The position numbers were made by a program, and so were the translations under genes. A stretch of 64,000 nt of DNA from Protopterus annectens (taxonomy: Eukaryota; Chordata; Ceratodontiformes; Protopteridae): contig NC_056740.1 of the NCBI RefSeq assembly GCF_019279795.1, positions 228,323,611 through 228,387,610 on the forward strand, read 5' to 3'. Of this stretch, positions 10,956 through 22,203 are shown piece after piece. The notes under the pieces were generated by a model, which worked only from the letters and a program-made list of their open reading frames with translations, did no database searches and was not told the origin of the DNA. Position 1 is the first letter of the stretch; each line of letters opens with the position of its first letter.

Positions 10956-11523
10956 AATTGAAACAAACCTCTCAGCAGTTAAATAAACATTTTGGTGCCA
11001 AAATTCAAAATACACAATGCTTCATATTAAAGGTATATGACACCTAAAAATACACTTAGTGCAAAACCTATTATTATAAAAATCCTATCTATGCTAATCA
11101 CAATGTGAACAAATACAATGTGTAATATATATTATAAAATATAAATATAAACCTTAAAAATATTTTAGTGTTAAATATTTATATGTGTAATGCCTGGGTA
11201 ATACAGAACAAATTATTACATGTCCGTCCAAACTGTCCTATAAAAACTATAAGAATCTAAACAACAATACAATATACAATGACTAAAATATATATCTTGT
11301 CCTAAATCTACCTGTCTATAAAAATATTGTAATAAAATTATACCATCAAAATGATGTGAATATATGTGAATATAAATATAAATGAATATAAAATTTGATA
11401 TGCCTGTTTGTGTCTTATAATCACAAATTAACTGTTGCACATGCCACTAAAGCCAAATTCAACCCATAGCTAGCAAAGGTTTAATAGAAATAACGTCATT
11501 GAGTCCTGGTGGGGTTGAAGCAT

Positions 11524-12512
11524 TCAATAAAACCTGTCACCAATACTCTTTGTATGATAACAGGCCCTTGAAGTCCCCCCCATGTCAAATTGAACACTGT
11601 CAATAATAGCAAACTTGAAATAGTGCCTGTCTCCACATATTTTAATATGTCTAAAAAGAGCGTTCTTTTCATCTATTGTCCTGATACTATATAAATGAGA
11701 ACATATCCGTTTATTAAATTTCCTCTCAGTTTTTCCTATATAAAATCCTGAGCATGCCATGCATTTAGCCATATATACAATCACCTTAGTGCAACAATTA
11801 CCTTGTTTGAATATTATTTTTGTACTATTAATATTTTCCAATGTTATACTTTTTTCCTGAAGAATGTGACTGCACTGTTTACAACTACCACATTTTTAGT
11901 ATAAGAGTCATAAGATATTGGTTTTAAATTCCTTTTCTCTAAATATTTCTTTATGTTGTACCCCATCTTATACACAAATCTGGGTCCAGTCCCTAAAATA
12001 TTAACTAATTCCTCATCAATAGCAATAATATTCCAATTGGTAGTCAAGATATTCTTAACGTTACCTATATATGGTCCATATTCCAACACACAATATTTCC
12101 CATATGATGGATTATCTTCTAGGGAATGTACTGGTGGATCATCATCAGTCAGCCCTGATGCGTAATATAAACCCAACAATGGTTTATATTTAAATGTCCA
12201 TCCTTGAATAGTTTGCTGACTAACCCTAGCCATCATCTTGTCATCATACCCTCTTTCCTGGAACATAGTCGTGATATGTGCCATTTCCTCTATCATGTCT
12301 TTGTATACAGAAGTCATTCAGATGGCACGTATAATCTGTTCTTTATAAATGTTGATAAACCTGTTCCTGGGATGATAACTGGAAAATTCTAAATAGCTGT
12401 TGGAAAAGGTATTTTTTCTATAAATTCTTGACTTAAACCCAGATCCCATTTTAGAAACACATGTGTCTAAGTAGAGTACACCAAAATCATTGCTATACGA
12501 AGTGAATTTACC
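11524..12512 (-). pseudogene. Penelope family A RT C-terminus and GIY-YIG endonuclease
   Basis: The first frame (12512-12318) gives the end of the RT (GVLYLDTCVSKMGSGF, IYRKN). It stops in frame, and a second frame (12317-11844) carries the connector with TTNWNIIAIDEELVNILG. The endonuclease lies at 11841-11524: VYMAKCMACSGFYIGKT, then RKFNKRICSHL and HIKICGDRHYFKF. This matches the GIY-YIG domain with upstream CxxC that PLEs use to nick target DNA. A frameshift between connector and endonuclease separates the two halves near 11850. Confidence 0.8.
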
Positions 12513-12613
12513 TGTGATATCCCTGGTCTCATCATCTATAGTCAGGACTTGCCAATTCCTTCTTATAATATCTGTTATTATACCATTATCTACAGTATAG
12601 CTCATATTAAACC

Positions 12614-14269
12614 TTAATTTATTCGTCTTTTTTCTCTAACATCTCTCTTTGTATTGAGTGGAATAGATAGAGAATTTCCTTCATTACACTCACTATCTAA
12701 GCTCTCTTTCACTGTTCTTATCTCACTATCCTTATAACCTCTCTCTACTAATAAATTCTCCATTTTTTTTATTTCTGTTTGTTCATCATAAGGAGAGCTG
12801 CAGATTCTTCTTATTCTCTTTATCTGCCCCTTTGTGATGTTTTTAAAAACGTGACCTGGATGCATACTATGTCGTTCTAGTAGACTATTCTTCCAACTAT
12901 CCTTGCGATACAGGGTGGTATTGATCTCTTCATCTCTGCCCCTGTGGATGGTAACATCCAAAAAGTCAATTTTATTATGGGACCAATTCATTGTAAATTT
13001 CAAAAAAGAGGTTGTTGTTTCTAAATATCTAACAAAATCATTTAATGAATCTATGTCCCCTTCCCAAAAGAGAAGGATGTCATCTACAGAACGTTTAAAC
13101 AAAATAATGTTCTCACTGTACTGATGTCCCTTTAGGAACTGTTCTTCCCAGAAATATACTACCAAATTAGCATATGAGTTGGCAAATGATGTTCCCATTG
13201 CCACTCCCCATTGCTGTAAAAATAGCTGTTTATCAAACAAGAAGATATTGTTAGAAAGTACTATTTCCAGAAGAGAGCAAATCAAAATAATGCCATTGCT
13301 CTTCATTCCCTTCATAACAAGTATATTCCTTATTGCTTCTAACCCATATTCATTGGGAATCACAGTAAATAGGCTTTGTACATCTAAAGTAGCCATTAAA
13401 TATTCCTTTCTTTTTAACATTGGTTTCTTATTATTTAAAGAAAGCAAAAGATCTGTAGTATCTTTTAATATATTGGGAATATCCCTTACTATCATTCCCA
13501 ACTTACTTTCTATATATACAGAGATTGGTTTTGTTAACTACCCTCCACCATCTACTATAGGTCTCAGCAGCGGTTTCAATAAGGATTTGTGTATTTTTGG
13601 TAGACCTTTTATGTAGGGTATCGTGGGTTTCTCAACTAGCAGATATTCATAGAGCTCTTCATCTATCTGCCTTGTCATCAGTAAATCATAAAGACTATCC
13701 TTTACTGTCTTAATAACATTATTATAGTCATTCTGGCATAATGGTTTATATACTTTATCATCACTTAACATATGGCTCATAGAGTCAAAATAATCATTCG
13801 CATTCATCACAACTATTGCTCCGCCTTTATCGACGGGTCTAATATTTATAGCTGTATTATTTTGTAAAGACATTAATGCCATCCTCTCTTCTTTAGTAAT
13901 ATTGTTATAACCTTTGCCTTTTGTACCATACAGTTTGTCATAAATATCCCTTTCACACATTTTCATAAACAACTCAACATGTGTAGGTGGCTTCGGACTG
14001 AAGCCACTCTTCTTTTTCAGTCTGTTACTGCAAGGTTTTTTATCATTAGAGTCTTTAAAAAATAATTTCAGAGATATACTCTGACCAAACAATCTTAAAT
14101 CTGTCAACAAGTCACTTACATTTACTCTCGATGTAGGTATAAAAGTTAGTCCTTTGATTAGGACACTTCTTTCATGTTCATTCAATGTATAATTAGACAA
14201 GTTAACAATTAGTCCCATCACCATCTCGCCCTTCGGCTCGTATTCTCCATCTCCATGGAATTCTTTCAC
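12614..14269 (-). pseudogene. Penelope family B reverse transcriptase
   Basis: Nearly one frame, with a single in-frame TAG at 13538-13536. Motifs in order: RPVDKGGAIVVM (about 13840), YIKGLPKIHK with LRPIVDGG (13620-13540), MATLDVQSLFTVIP (about 13400), GVAMGTSFANSYANLVVYFW (about 13200), the catalytic block as SVDDILLFW (about 13090; Val-Asp-Asp intact), and KIDFLDVTIHRG (about 12960). A thumb motif, RRNWQVLTIDDE, continues in another frame at 12580-12530. This is the better-preserved RT of the window. The GIY-YIG domain expected at its C-terminus is replaced by family A sequence. Confidence 0.8.
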
Positions 14270-15108
14270 TTTCTACTTCCCCTGCTTACCGACCGTTGAT
14301 GGTGTACTTTTTGTCTGACCGGTAGCGGTAAAAAATGCTCAATCATGTGTGGTACAACCTGTTTCGGTCTAGCTCCCATTTCCGTCTGCTTTCTGGCTTC
14401 CTGGTTAGGTGGAGGTGTGGACCCAGTCTGAGAGATTGTATCCTGATTGGGTAGCGGAGTGAAATTCACTCCCGCTTTCATTAAGCCACCTAGTGGATTG
14501 CTGTTACTATCATTCTGTCTAGTGGCTGTATTCTGCATCGAGTCATTGATTACGTTTTCAGTTAACTCATTCTGCAAATAATCCTCACTAATATTGTTGA
14601 CAGTCCCTTCTTGTACTACTGCAGTAATTGTTCCTATAGACACTTCTGCATTTGAAATTAATTGTCTCTCAGAGTTTTTCCACCAAGAGAAAACTTCACC
14701 AGCAACAAAATCCTGGTGGTCTCTCTGTATTTTATGTTCTTTTGTCTGCTTCAATTGATTCTCATAGCAAGTTATATTGACATACATATTGTTCAATATG
14801 TTGTCAAAAACGGCACCTTTATATTGTGTCAGAATGTCTCTATGCTTGCTGAGAATACGTTGTTTAAATTCATTCTCAGTTGGTGAAAAATAGTCTATTA
14901 ATAGTTGAATATATCGAAAACTCAAATCCAGGTTCAAACTTTGCCACTTACTTAGTAGTTCAGGATGTGCATCACCATAAGAAGGCATGCATAACACTCT
15001 CATGCCTCTAGGGACCACACGAAAGTGTAAGCATGCTTCCATGTGTAATCTTTGCCAAACCAATCTCTTGTATTTGTATAAGTCATTTTCAATATTTCTT
15101 ACCGCCAA
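14266..15108 (-). pseudogene. Penelope family B ORF1 (N-terminal protein)
   Basis: A 280-codon open frame without a recognised catalytic domain. Its N-terminal part is helical and Lys/Arg-rich. Residues about 190-260 are Gln/Asn/Pro-rich and probably disordered, and it ends in a basic tail (HHQRSVSRGSRK). Position and character match family A ORF1: it lies immediately upstream of the RT and ends one base out of register with it (tga stop overlapping a GTG of ORF2). A separate upstream open frame at 15413-15225 may encode the true start of the protein. Confidence 0.5.
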
Positions 15109-15457
15109 TAAAAATTCTTGAAAATTGGTGCCTTCATTTAAAATTGGAGTGGACTCGACATTATCAATTCTTAGGGCTAGAAGTGGATTCTCTGCATCTA
15201 GAGAAATGACATTGTCCCATTCTACTATAGCTTTCTTCGCAGGTGTTTTAGATCCAGTACATATTCCAACTCAATGTCTCTTACTTCTGCCATGTGGAGG
15301 TGACTGTAAGTTAAGGCAAGGCAAGCCAAAAATATCAGATACAAATCGACAGTCACCACCCAATGTTCCAACAGCTTAGAAACAAAGTCTGTAAGCATAA
15401 AAAAGCTGAGCAAACACCACGGCTATAAAAAATAAAAAGATTTATTCAGTCTAAAAT

Positions 15458-15500
15458 GGATAAGCGCTTTCATGTAACTAAAGTACACTTCTTCAGATCC
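15458..15500 (-). ncRNA. Hammerhead ribozyme, minimal PLE type
   Basis: All expected parts are present on the minus strand. Stem I is GGAU/AUCC (complements of 15497-15500 and 15458-15461). The core CUGAAGA is the complement of 15490-15496; position 7 of the hammerhead core is free, so A is allowed. Stem II is GUGUA/UACAU, followed by GAAA (complement of 15468-15471). Stem III is the palindrome AGCGCU and the cleavage-site base is U. Penelope-like elements are known to carry such short-stem-III hammerheads in their pseudo-LTRs, and this one lies exactly at the junction between two family B copies. Confidence 0.7.
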
Positions 15501-15559
15501 TTAGTTAAAACACTGTGATACTAACATTTATATACACTCACATGACCATAATCAATCAA

Positions 15560-15936
15560 TCAATCAATTAAGGCATCAATTAAAAAATGCATCAATTAAA
15601 GGAAACCTTCTATCCTAGTCATTTCATTGATCTTGCATCTAGCACAGGTTTAATATTAATACTACTATTGAGCCCTGGTGGAGAGTGTGCCCTTAACCTG
15701 AAAATCCACTTTAATTCTATCCTTAACAGGAAGTTATTATTATCTCCCTGTCTTAAGTTATTGCTAACTTGTTGCAGTACTCTAAAATTAAAACTGTATC
15801 CTGCCTGCTCTATAATATGTTTTGCTAAAGCATTTAGCATATTTCTATTTCTAATTTCATATTTATGTTGGTAAATCCTATCCCTTAACCGTTTTATAGT
15901 TTTTCCTACATAAAAACTTCGTAAAGTACATACAAA
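15560..15936 (-). pseudogene. Penelope family B GIY-YIG endonuclease (3' end of an upstream copy)
   Basis: On the minus strand the frame reads LRSFYVGKTIKRLRDRIYQH, then HIIEQAGYSFNFRVL and ELKWIFRLRAHSPPGLN, closing the element near 15619. This is the C-terminal half of a GIY-YIG domain, distinct in sequence from the family A endonuclease. It is cut at 15936, where family A sequence begins on the opposite strand. Confidence 0.75.
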
Positions 15937-15939
15937 GAC

Positions 15940-16767
15940 ATGATAGAGGAAATGGAACATATCACGAATATGTTCCAGGAAAGAGGGTATGATGACAAGA
16001 TGATGGCTAGGGTTAGTCAGCAAACTATTCCAGGATGGACATTTAAATATAAACCATTGTTGGGTTTATATTATGCATCAGGGCTGACTGATGATCCACC
16101 AGTACATTCCCTAGAAGATAGTCCATCATATGGGAAATATTGTGTGTTGGAATATGGACCATATATAGGTAAAGTTAAGAATATCTTGACTACCAATTGG
16201 AATATTATTGTTATTGTTGAAGAATTAGTTAATATTTTAGGGACTGGACCTAGATTTGTGTATAAGATAAGGTACAACATAAAGAAATATTTAGAGAAAA
16301 GAAATTTAAAACCAATATCTTATGACTCTTATACTAAAAAATGTGGTAGTTGTAAACAGTGCAGTCACATTCTTCAGGAAAAGAGTATAACATTGGAAAA
16401 TATTAATACTACAAAAATAATATTCAAAGAAGGTAATTGTTGCACTAAGATGATTGTATATATGGCTAAATGCATGGCTTGCTCAGGATTTTACATAGGA
16501 AAAACTGGAAGGAAATTTAATAAACGGATATATTCTCATTTATATAGTATCAGGACAAAAGATGACAAGAACGCTCTTTTTAGACATATTAAAAAATGTG
16601 GAGACAGGCACTGTTTCAAGTTTGCTGTTATTGACAGTGATCAATTTGACATGAGGGGGGAGACTTCAAGGGCCTGTTATCATGCAAAGAGTATTGGTGG
16701 CAGGTTTTATTGGATGCTTCAACCCCACCAGGACTCAATGACGTTATTTCTATTAAACCTTTGCTAG
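15940..16767 (+). pseudogene. Penelope family A connector and GIY-YIG endonuclease, best-preserved copy
   Basis: A continuous 276-codon frame: connector (DMIEEMEHITNMFQERGYDD, TNWNIIVIVEELVNILGTGP), a Cys pair CGSCKQC, then the endonuclease with VYMAKCMACSGFYIGKTGRK, NKRIYSHLYSIR and HIKKCGDRHCFKF. The GIY-like strand (here VYM), YIG and downstream Arg/His are present, so the fold could be intact, unlike the frameshifted minus-strand copy. The N-terminus is missing because the copy begins at the inversion breakpoint. No RT is attached. Confidence 0.75.
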
Positions 16768-17282
16768 CTATGGGTTAAATTTGGGTTTAGTGGCATGTGC
16801 AACAGTTAATTTGTGATTATAAGACACAAACAGGCATATCAAATTTTATATTAATTTATATTTATATTCACATATATTCACATCATATTGATGGTATAAT
16901 TTTATTACAATATTGTTATAGACAGGTAGATTTAGGACAAGATATATATTTTGGTCATTGTATATTGTATTGTTGTTTAGATTCTTATAGTTTTCATAGG
17001 ACAGTTTGGACGGACATGTAATAATTTGTTCTGTATTACCCAGGCAATACACATATAAATATTTAACACTAAAATATTTTTAAGGTTTAGATTTATATTT
17101 TATAATATATATTATACATTGTATTTGTTCACATTGTGATTAGCACAGATAGGATTTTTATAATAATAGGTTTTGCACTAAGTGTATTTTTAGGTGTCAT
17201 ATACCTTTAATATGAAGCACTGTCTATTTTGAATTTTGGCGCCAAAAAGTTTATTTAACTACTGAGAGGTTTGTTTCAATTT

Positions 17283-17324
17283 GTTCTGAAGAAGCTTGCC
17301 ATTTAGCAAGTGAAAGTGCTTAAC
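17283..17324 (+). ncRNA. Hammerhead-like motif, family A 3' region
   Basis: Stem I GUU/AAC, core CUGAAGA at 17286-17292, stem II CUUGC/GCAAG, GAAA at 17312-17315, then GUGC, U and U. The palindromic stem III is damaged (GUGC instead of GCGC). Otherwise all conserved bases are present. Confidence 0.6.
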
Positions 17325-19624
17325 CTTTTGGACTATCCTGTGTTTCGTTTAATAAAATTACAGTTTGGCTGAGGATACCGTTGGTTTTTGAAGACATTTT
17401 TTAAATTTGTTTCATCTGTTCCACTGGCTTTCAAAAAAGTTTATTTAACTGCTGAGAGTTTGGCTGTGGATATCGCTAGTTTTTGAAGGCATTTGTTTCA
17501 TTTGTTCCACTGGCTTTCGTACACACTTTTCAGCTGCTGAATTGCCATTTTTTTGGTGAGTTTCGTCTCAAGACACTGGGACTGTCAACGTTCTATGTTT
17601 TATCCTATCCAAGTAAGGATATGGGCAACAAAGGAAAGTATACCACAGTCTGGAATTCAGCAAAACCTGAAAACTGGACTAATCTATTTCAGCAAAGGTG
17701 GGAAAAGAGAATTTTTTTTGGTTTTTTTTTTTTTTGTTTTTTTCAGGAAACAGCAGAAAAACACACAGAAAATACTGTAAATGCTATAAACAGGCTAGCG
17801 CATTTTAGTGTGTAGCCTACAACAGTTATACAATACAAAAATGACTTAAATTGATATAAAACAAGTGCAAAAACTGTAAAAAGCAGAAGGCAAATGCAAT
17901 CTAAACTTTTTAAAGCACAGATCAGTTATAAATTCACTTTTTAAGTGGGAAAAGACAATCGGAGCAAAAAACAGAGAAAAAAATACTTAAATCTGAAAAA
18001 GGCTCTCTTGGGTCTCTCTGTTGCCTGTATCACTCTGCAGGACACCACGAGGAGCTGTGCAGAGTTGTATACTGGTGCAAAACCGTGCAAATGCGGGTTT
18101 TAAAGCAGAGAAATTGAAAGAGATAGGAATTGACCCAAAACGGCCAATGAGCTACTAGTTTCAGGGCTGAGACCACTCCTCCAGGGACAGATAGGCTGCT
18201 GAAAGCTCCCCACTCTCACTGGTGAACAGAGAAGCTTCCTCCTATCCAAGTAAGGATATGGGCAACACAGGAAACTATACCACAGTCTGGAATTCAGCAA
18301 AACCTGAAATCTGGACTAATCTAGTTCAGCAAAGGTGGGAAAAGAGAATTTTTTTTTTGTTTTTGTTTTTTTTTTTGTTTTTTTTTTGTTTTTTCAGGAA
18401 ACAGCAGAAAAACACACAGAAAACCCTGTAAATGCTATAAACAGGCTAGTGCACTTTAGTATGTTGCCTACAACAGTTATACAATACAAAAACAACTTAA
18501 ATTGATATAAAACTAGTGTAAAACTGTAAAAAGAAGAAGGCAAATACAATTTAAACTTTTTAAAGCACAGATCAGTTAGAAATTCACTTTTTAGGTGGGG
18601 AAAAGGCAGTCGGAGCAAAAAAAAACAGAGAAAAAATACTTAAATCTGAAAAAGTTTTTCTTGGGTCTCTCTGTTGCCGGTATCACTCCGCAGGACACCA
18701 CAAGGAGCTGTGCAGAGTTGTATACTAGTGCAAAACCATGCAAATCCAGGTTTTAAAGCAGGGAAACTGAAAGAGATAGGATTTGACCCAAAATGGCCAA
18801 AAAGCTACTAGTTTCAGGGCTGAGACCACTCCTCCAGGGACAGATAGGCTGCTCAAAGCTCCCCACTCTCACTGGTAAACAGAGAAGCTTCCTCCTATCC
18901 AAGTAAGGATATGGGCAACACAGGAAACTATACCACAGTCCGGAATTCAGCAAAACCTGAAATCTGGACTAATCTAGTTCAGCAAAGGCGGGAAAAGAGA
19001 ATTTTTTTTTTGTTGTTTTTTTCAGGAAACAGCGGAAAAACACACAGAAAACACTGTAAGTGCTATAAACAGGCTAGCACACTTTAGTGTGTAGCCTACA
19101 ATAGTTATACAATAAAAAATGACTTAAATTGATATAAAACAAGTGCAAAAACTGTAAAAAGCAGAAGGCAAATGCAATTTAAACTTTTTAAAGCACAGAT
19201 CAGTTAGAAATTCACTTTTTGGGTGGGGAAAAGGCAGTCGGAGCAAAAAACAGAGAAAAAAATACTTAAATCTGGAAAAGTCTCTCTTGGGTCTCTCTGT
19301 TGCCTGTATCACTCTGTAGGACACCACGAGGAGCTGTGCGGAGTTGTATACTGGTGCAAAACCTCTGAAATGCGGGTTTTAAAGCAGGGAAACTGAAAGA
19401 GATAGGAATTGACCCAAAACAGCCAATAAGCTACTAGTTTCAGGGCTGAGACCATTCCTCCAGGGACAGATAGGCTGCTCAAAGCTCCCCACTCTCACTG
19501 GTGAACAGAGAAGCTTCCTCCTATCCAATTAAGGATATGGGCAACACAGGAAATTATACCACAGTCTGGAATTCAACCAAACCTGAAATCTGGACTAATC
19601 TAGTTTAGCAAAGGTGGGAAAAGA

Positions 19625-19626
<2 letters not shown>

Positions 19627-19684
<58 letters not shown>
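19627..19684. repeat. (TA)n microsatellite inside a monomer
   Basis: An uninterrupted TA run at the position where sister monomers carry poly-T. Confidence 0.95.
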
Positions 19685-19688
<4 letters not shown>

Positions 19689-20739
19689 TGTTTGTTTTTT
19701 TTTCAGGAAACAGCAGAAAAACACACAGAAAACACTGTAAGTGCTATAAACAGGCTAGCACACTTTAGTGTGTTGCCTACAACAGTTATACAATACAAAA
19801 ACAACTTAAATTGATATAAAACAAGTGCAAAAACTGTAAAAAGCAGAAGGCAAATGCAATTTAAACTGTTTAAAGCACAGATCAGTTAGACATCTGGTTT
19901 TTAGGCAGGAAAAGGCAGTCAGAGCAAAAAAACAGAGAAAAAAATACTTAAATCTGGAAAAGTCTCTCTTGGGTCTCTCTGTTGCCTGTATCACTCTGCA
20001 GAACACCACGAGGAGCTGTGCAGAGTTGTATACAATAGTAAACTTTTTAAATCACAGATTCGCTAAAAAAAGTGACGTTTTAGACGGAATTAGTTAAGAC
20101 AGCAAGAAAAGCAGAAAAGTGATACTTAATCACTCCAAAGTCCCTCTTTTGTCTCTCTGCTGCTGTAGACTCTGCAGAACACCTGGAAGGCACTTGCTGA
20201 GCGGAATACACGCGTAAAAACTGTGCAAATGAGGTTTTTATAGCAGGGAAGTGAAAGAGATAGAAATTAGCCCAAAATGGCCAATAAACTACTAACTTCT
20301 GGGCTGAAACCACTCCTCCAGGGACAGATAGGCTGCTCAAAGCTCCCCTCTCTCACGGGTGAACAGAGTAACTTTCTTCTATCCAAGTAAGGTAATGGGA
20401 ATGCAGTAACTTGTAACACAGCCCTGGATTCAGCAATAACCTGAAAACTGGACTATACTAGTTCAGAAAGGTGGGAAACAAGTATATAATTTTTTTTTCA
20501 GAAAATAGAGCAGATACAATCAAAATTAGCCCAAAAAGGCCAATAAACTATTAACTTCTGGGCTGAAACCACTCCTCCAGGGACAGATAGCCTTCTCAAA
20601 GCTCCCCTCTCTCACAGGTGAACAGAAAAACTTCCTTCTATCCAAGTAAGGTATGGCAACACAGAAACTTGTAACATAGCCCTGGATTCAGCAAGAACAT
20701 GAAAACTGGACTATACTAGTTCAGAAAGGCGAGAAACAA

Positions 20740-20740
<1 letters not shown>

Positions 20741-20801
<61 letters not shown>
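20741..20801. repeat. (TA)n microsatellite
   Basis: An uninterrupted TA run in the last partial monomer of the array. Confidence 0.95.
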
Positions 20802-20803
<2 letters not shown>

Positions 20804-20869
20804 CCAGAAAATAGAGCAAATACAACCAAAACAACACTTTACCCAATTAACCAGTTAAAAAGCTTAAAA

Positions 20870-21370
20870 CTGAGCCCTGTTCCAGCAGTCTTCAATCAGA
20901 CAAGTTCTAACTGCACAGTCCTGCCACTAGGGTACAGAGAAACCTTCTCCAAAAAAGACGGCCTGTATCAATGCACAAGTTATACAAGCAAAGCTAGATC
21001 CAGCCAGCCTGAATCTAGTCTATGCTACAGCAAACAAGGGGTACCGATTTCAGAAAGAAACAGTTCAAGTAAGCATGCGCAATAAGCCTTTAACCAGAAA
21101 TTCCCAGCTCAGAAGGGCAGAATCTAGCTTCTCCTCCCACAAGAGTGCAGACCACAAACCTTCTTAATGTAAAATAACTGGCCTGAAGCCCAGTTCTTAA
21201 CCCAGAACTAATACACTTTTAGAATAACAGACACTGAGCCTTCAATCAGCAGTTCCCAACTTAGAAGGATGTACGCTACCTGTCCTGCCACAACAGTGCA
21301 GACCACAACCTTCTTAATGTAAAACATCTGGTTTGAAGCCCAATTGCTTAAACCAAGGGCCATAGAATAA
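20870..21370. repeat. About 150-bp imperfect tandem repeats
   Basis: The block with gtgcagaccacaaa-ccttcttaatgtaaaa recurs at 21145 and 21296 (period about 150), and a third, weaker unit starts near 20890. These continue directly from the 640-bp array and may be part of the same 5' region. Confidence 0.5.
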
Positions 21371-21513
21371 CAGTTACAATTTAATCAGGCTAATGACAAA
21401 TAGTAATAAAGGCAGCAGAATAAATTCAATTGAGTACTTTTAAGAAGAGGCAAAAGCAAAATAAGGTAATAAAGTAGGAAGAAACACAAATACAGTAAGG
21501 CAGATGAAGTGCA

Positions 21514-21546
21514 AATTTATTTATTTATTTATTTATTTATTTATTT
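21514..21546. repeat. (TTTA)n microsatellite
   Basis: About eight TTTA units. Confidence 0.9.
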
Positions 21547-21802
21547 TGAGACGGAGGAAACAGAGCAGATTAAGATAATATAGGGGAATGCCCTTCCCAA
21601 GTGCTCTCTCTGTACACCGCAGAGGAGATGGGACTGGTAGGAGTATCCAAAATCAAAATATGATCTGACTGTACTCAGTTGAGTGAGCAAATGAGATGGG
21701 TCCAGGAGGAGTGCACAAAAAGATATTTACAGCAGGGGTGGGCAATTCCAAAGCCACCAAGATTAACACCACAACTAGAAACAGGGACAGGGGGTGGGGA
21801 AC

Positions 21803-22203
21803 TAACTGCAGAGAGACAGAGACACAATATTTAGTGAATCAAAGACACACAATATTTACTGACTCAAATCTTAAATAAGTGCAGAAAAAATATATTTAAA
21901 TCAGCTTGTGTCCGGTTGATATTTGCAGACAAGACTCAGTAGCCAGCAACTCTATTTAAAATGATTACTAGAAATGTAACCAACACAGATTTTAATGCTA
22001 GCAGAAACCCCCAAGCTAAGTAACACAAACAAAGGAATTTCAAAGCAGTTTAACAACTTTCAGTCAACTCAGATAACTGCAGAGAGACAGAGACACAATA
22101 TTTAGTGAATCAAAGACACACAATATTTACTGACTCAAATCTTAAATAAGTGCAGAAAAAATATACTTAAATCAGCTTGTGTCCAGTTGATATATGCAGA
22201 CAC
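21803..22203. repeat. Direct repeat, 271-bp spacing
   Basis: About 125 bp starting with ctgcagagagacagagacac at 21806 is repeated almost perfectly at 22077. The segment between the copies is unrelated. It could be a local tandem duplication or the ends of a small retroelement; no coding sequence is present. Confidence 0.65.

Larger units (their letters stand above)
10755..12512 (-). mobile_element. Penelope-like element, family A, 5'-truncated upstream copy
   Basis: This minus-strand copy starts at 12512 within the RT palm (just before GVLYLDT), fused in the same orientation to family B sequence. It proceeds through the connector and GIY-YIG endonuclease (to about 11524), a 700-bp AT-rich 3' region with a hammerhead-like motif at about 10.92 kb, and joins the leader of the next copy near 10800-10755. 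Its 3' region is closely mirrored by the plus-strand copy at 15937-17600. Confidence 0.75.
12513..15440 (-). mobile_element. Penelope-like element, family B
   Basis: Minus strand: a leader (about 15440-15120), ORF1 (15108-14266), and an RT ORF2 (14269-12614, continuing broken to 12513). At 12512 it is fused to family A sequence inside the RT thumb, so this copy has a family A endonuclease downstream. A 3' end of another family B copy, with its own GIY-YIG domain, lies upstream at 15560-15936. A well-formed hammerhead motif sits between the two. Confidence 0.75.
15937..17600 (+). mobile_element. Penelope-like element, family A, inverted copy
   Basis: Plus-strand copy containing the connector, the GIY-YIG domain, the 3' region with a hammerhead motif, and the first 200 bp of the leader of a further copy (17400-17600), as at the 10.75-kb junction. 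It therefore spans a head-to-tail junction itself. It is in inverted orientation to the copy at 10755-12320, leaving 3.6 kb of mostly family B sequence between the arms. It stops where the 640-bp monomer array begins. Confidence 0.75.
17601..20820 (-). repeat. Tandem array of about 640-bp monomers related to a CR1 5' region
   Basis: The phrase ctatccaagtaaggatatgg starts units at about 17605, 18242, 18895, 19521, 20379 and 20638, giving periods of 637, 653, 626, 858 and a partial 259 bp. Each unit contains a poly-T or TA run, a block with ggaaacagcagaaaaacaca, and a block with gacccaaaa-ggccaat and cctccagggacagat. Reverse-complemented, these blocks align with the two monomers directly upstream of the CR1 coding region at 35761-36900. 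I therefore read this as promoter-type 5' monomers of a CR1 lying on the minus strand, whose body is missing. Confidence 0.75.

Noticed and set aside
7157-17600. LTR retrotransposon or DIRS element
   Set aside because: The RT blocks (PDKGG, PKVHK/PKIHK, LDVQSLF, MGTSFAN) and the C-terminal GIY-YIG domain are those of Penelope-like elements. No integrase, tyrosine recombinase or RNase H was seen.
17601-20820. Centromeric-type satellite
   Set aside because: The monomers match the 5' region of a CR1 at 35.8 kb and contain variable T/TA tracts, so a LINE 5' array is the simpler reading.
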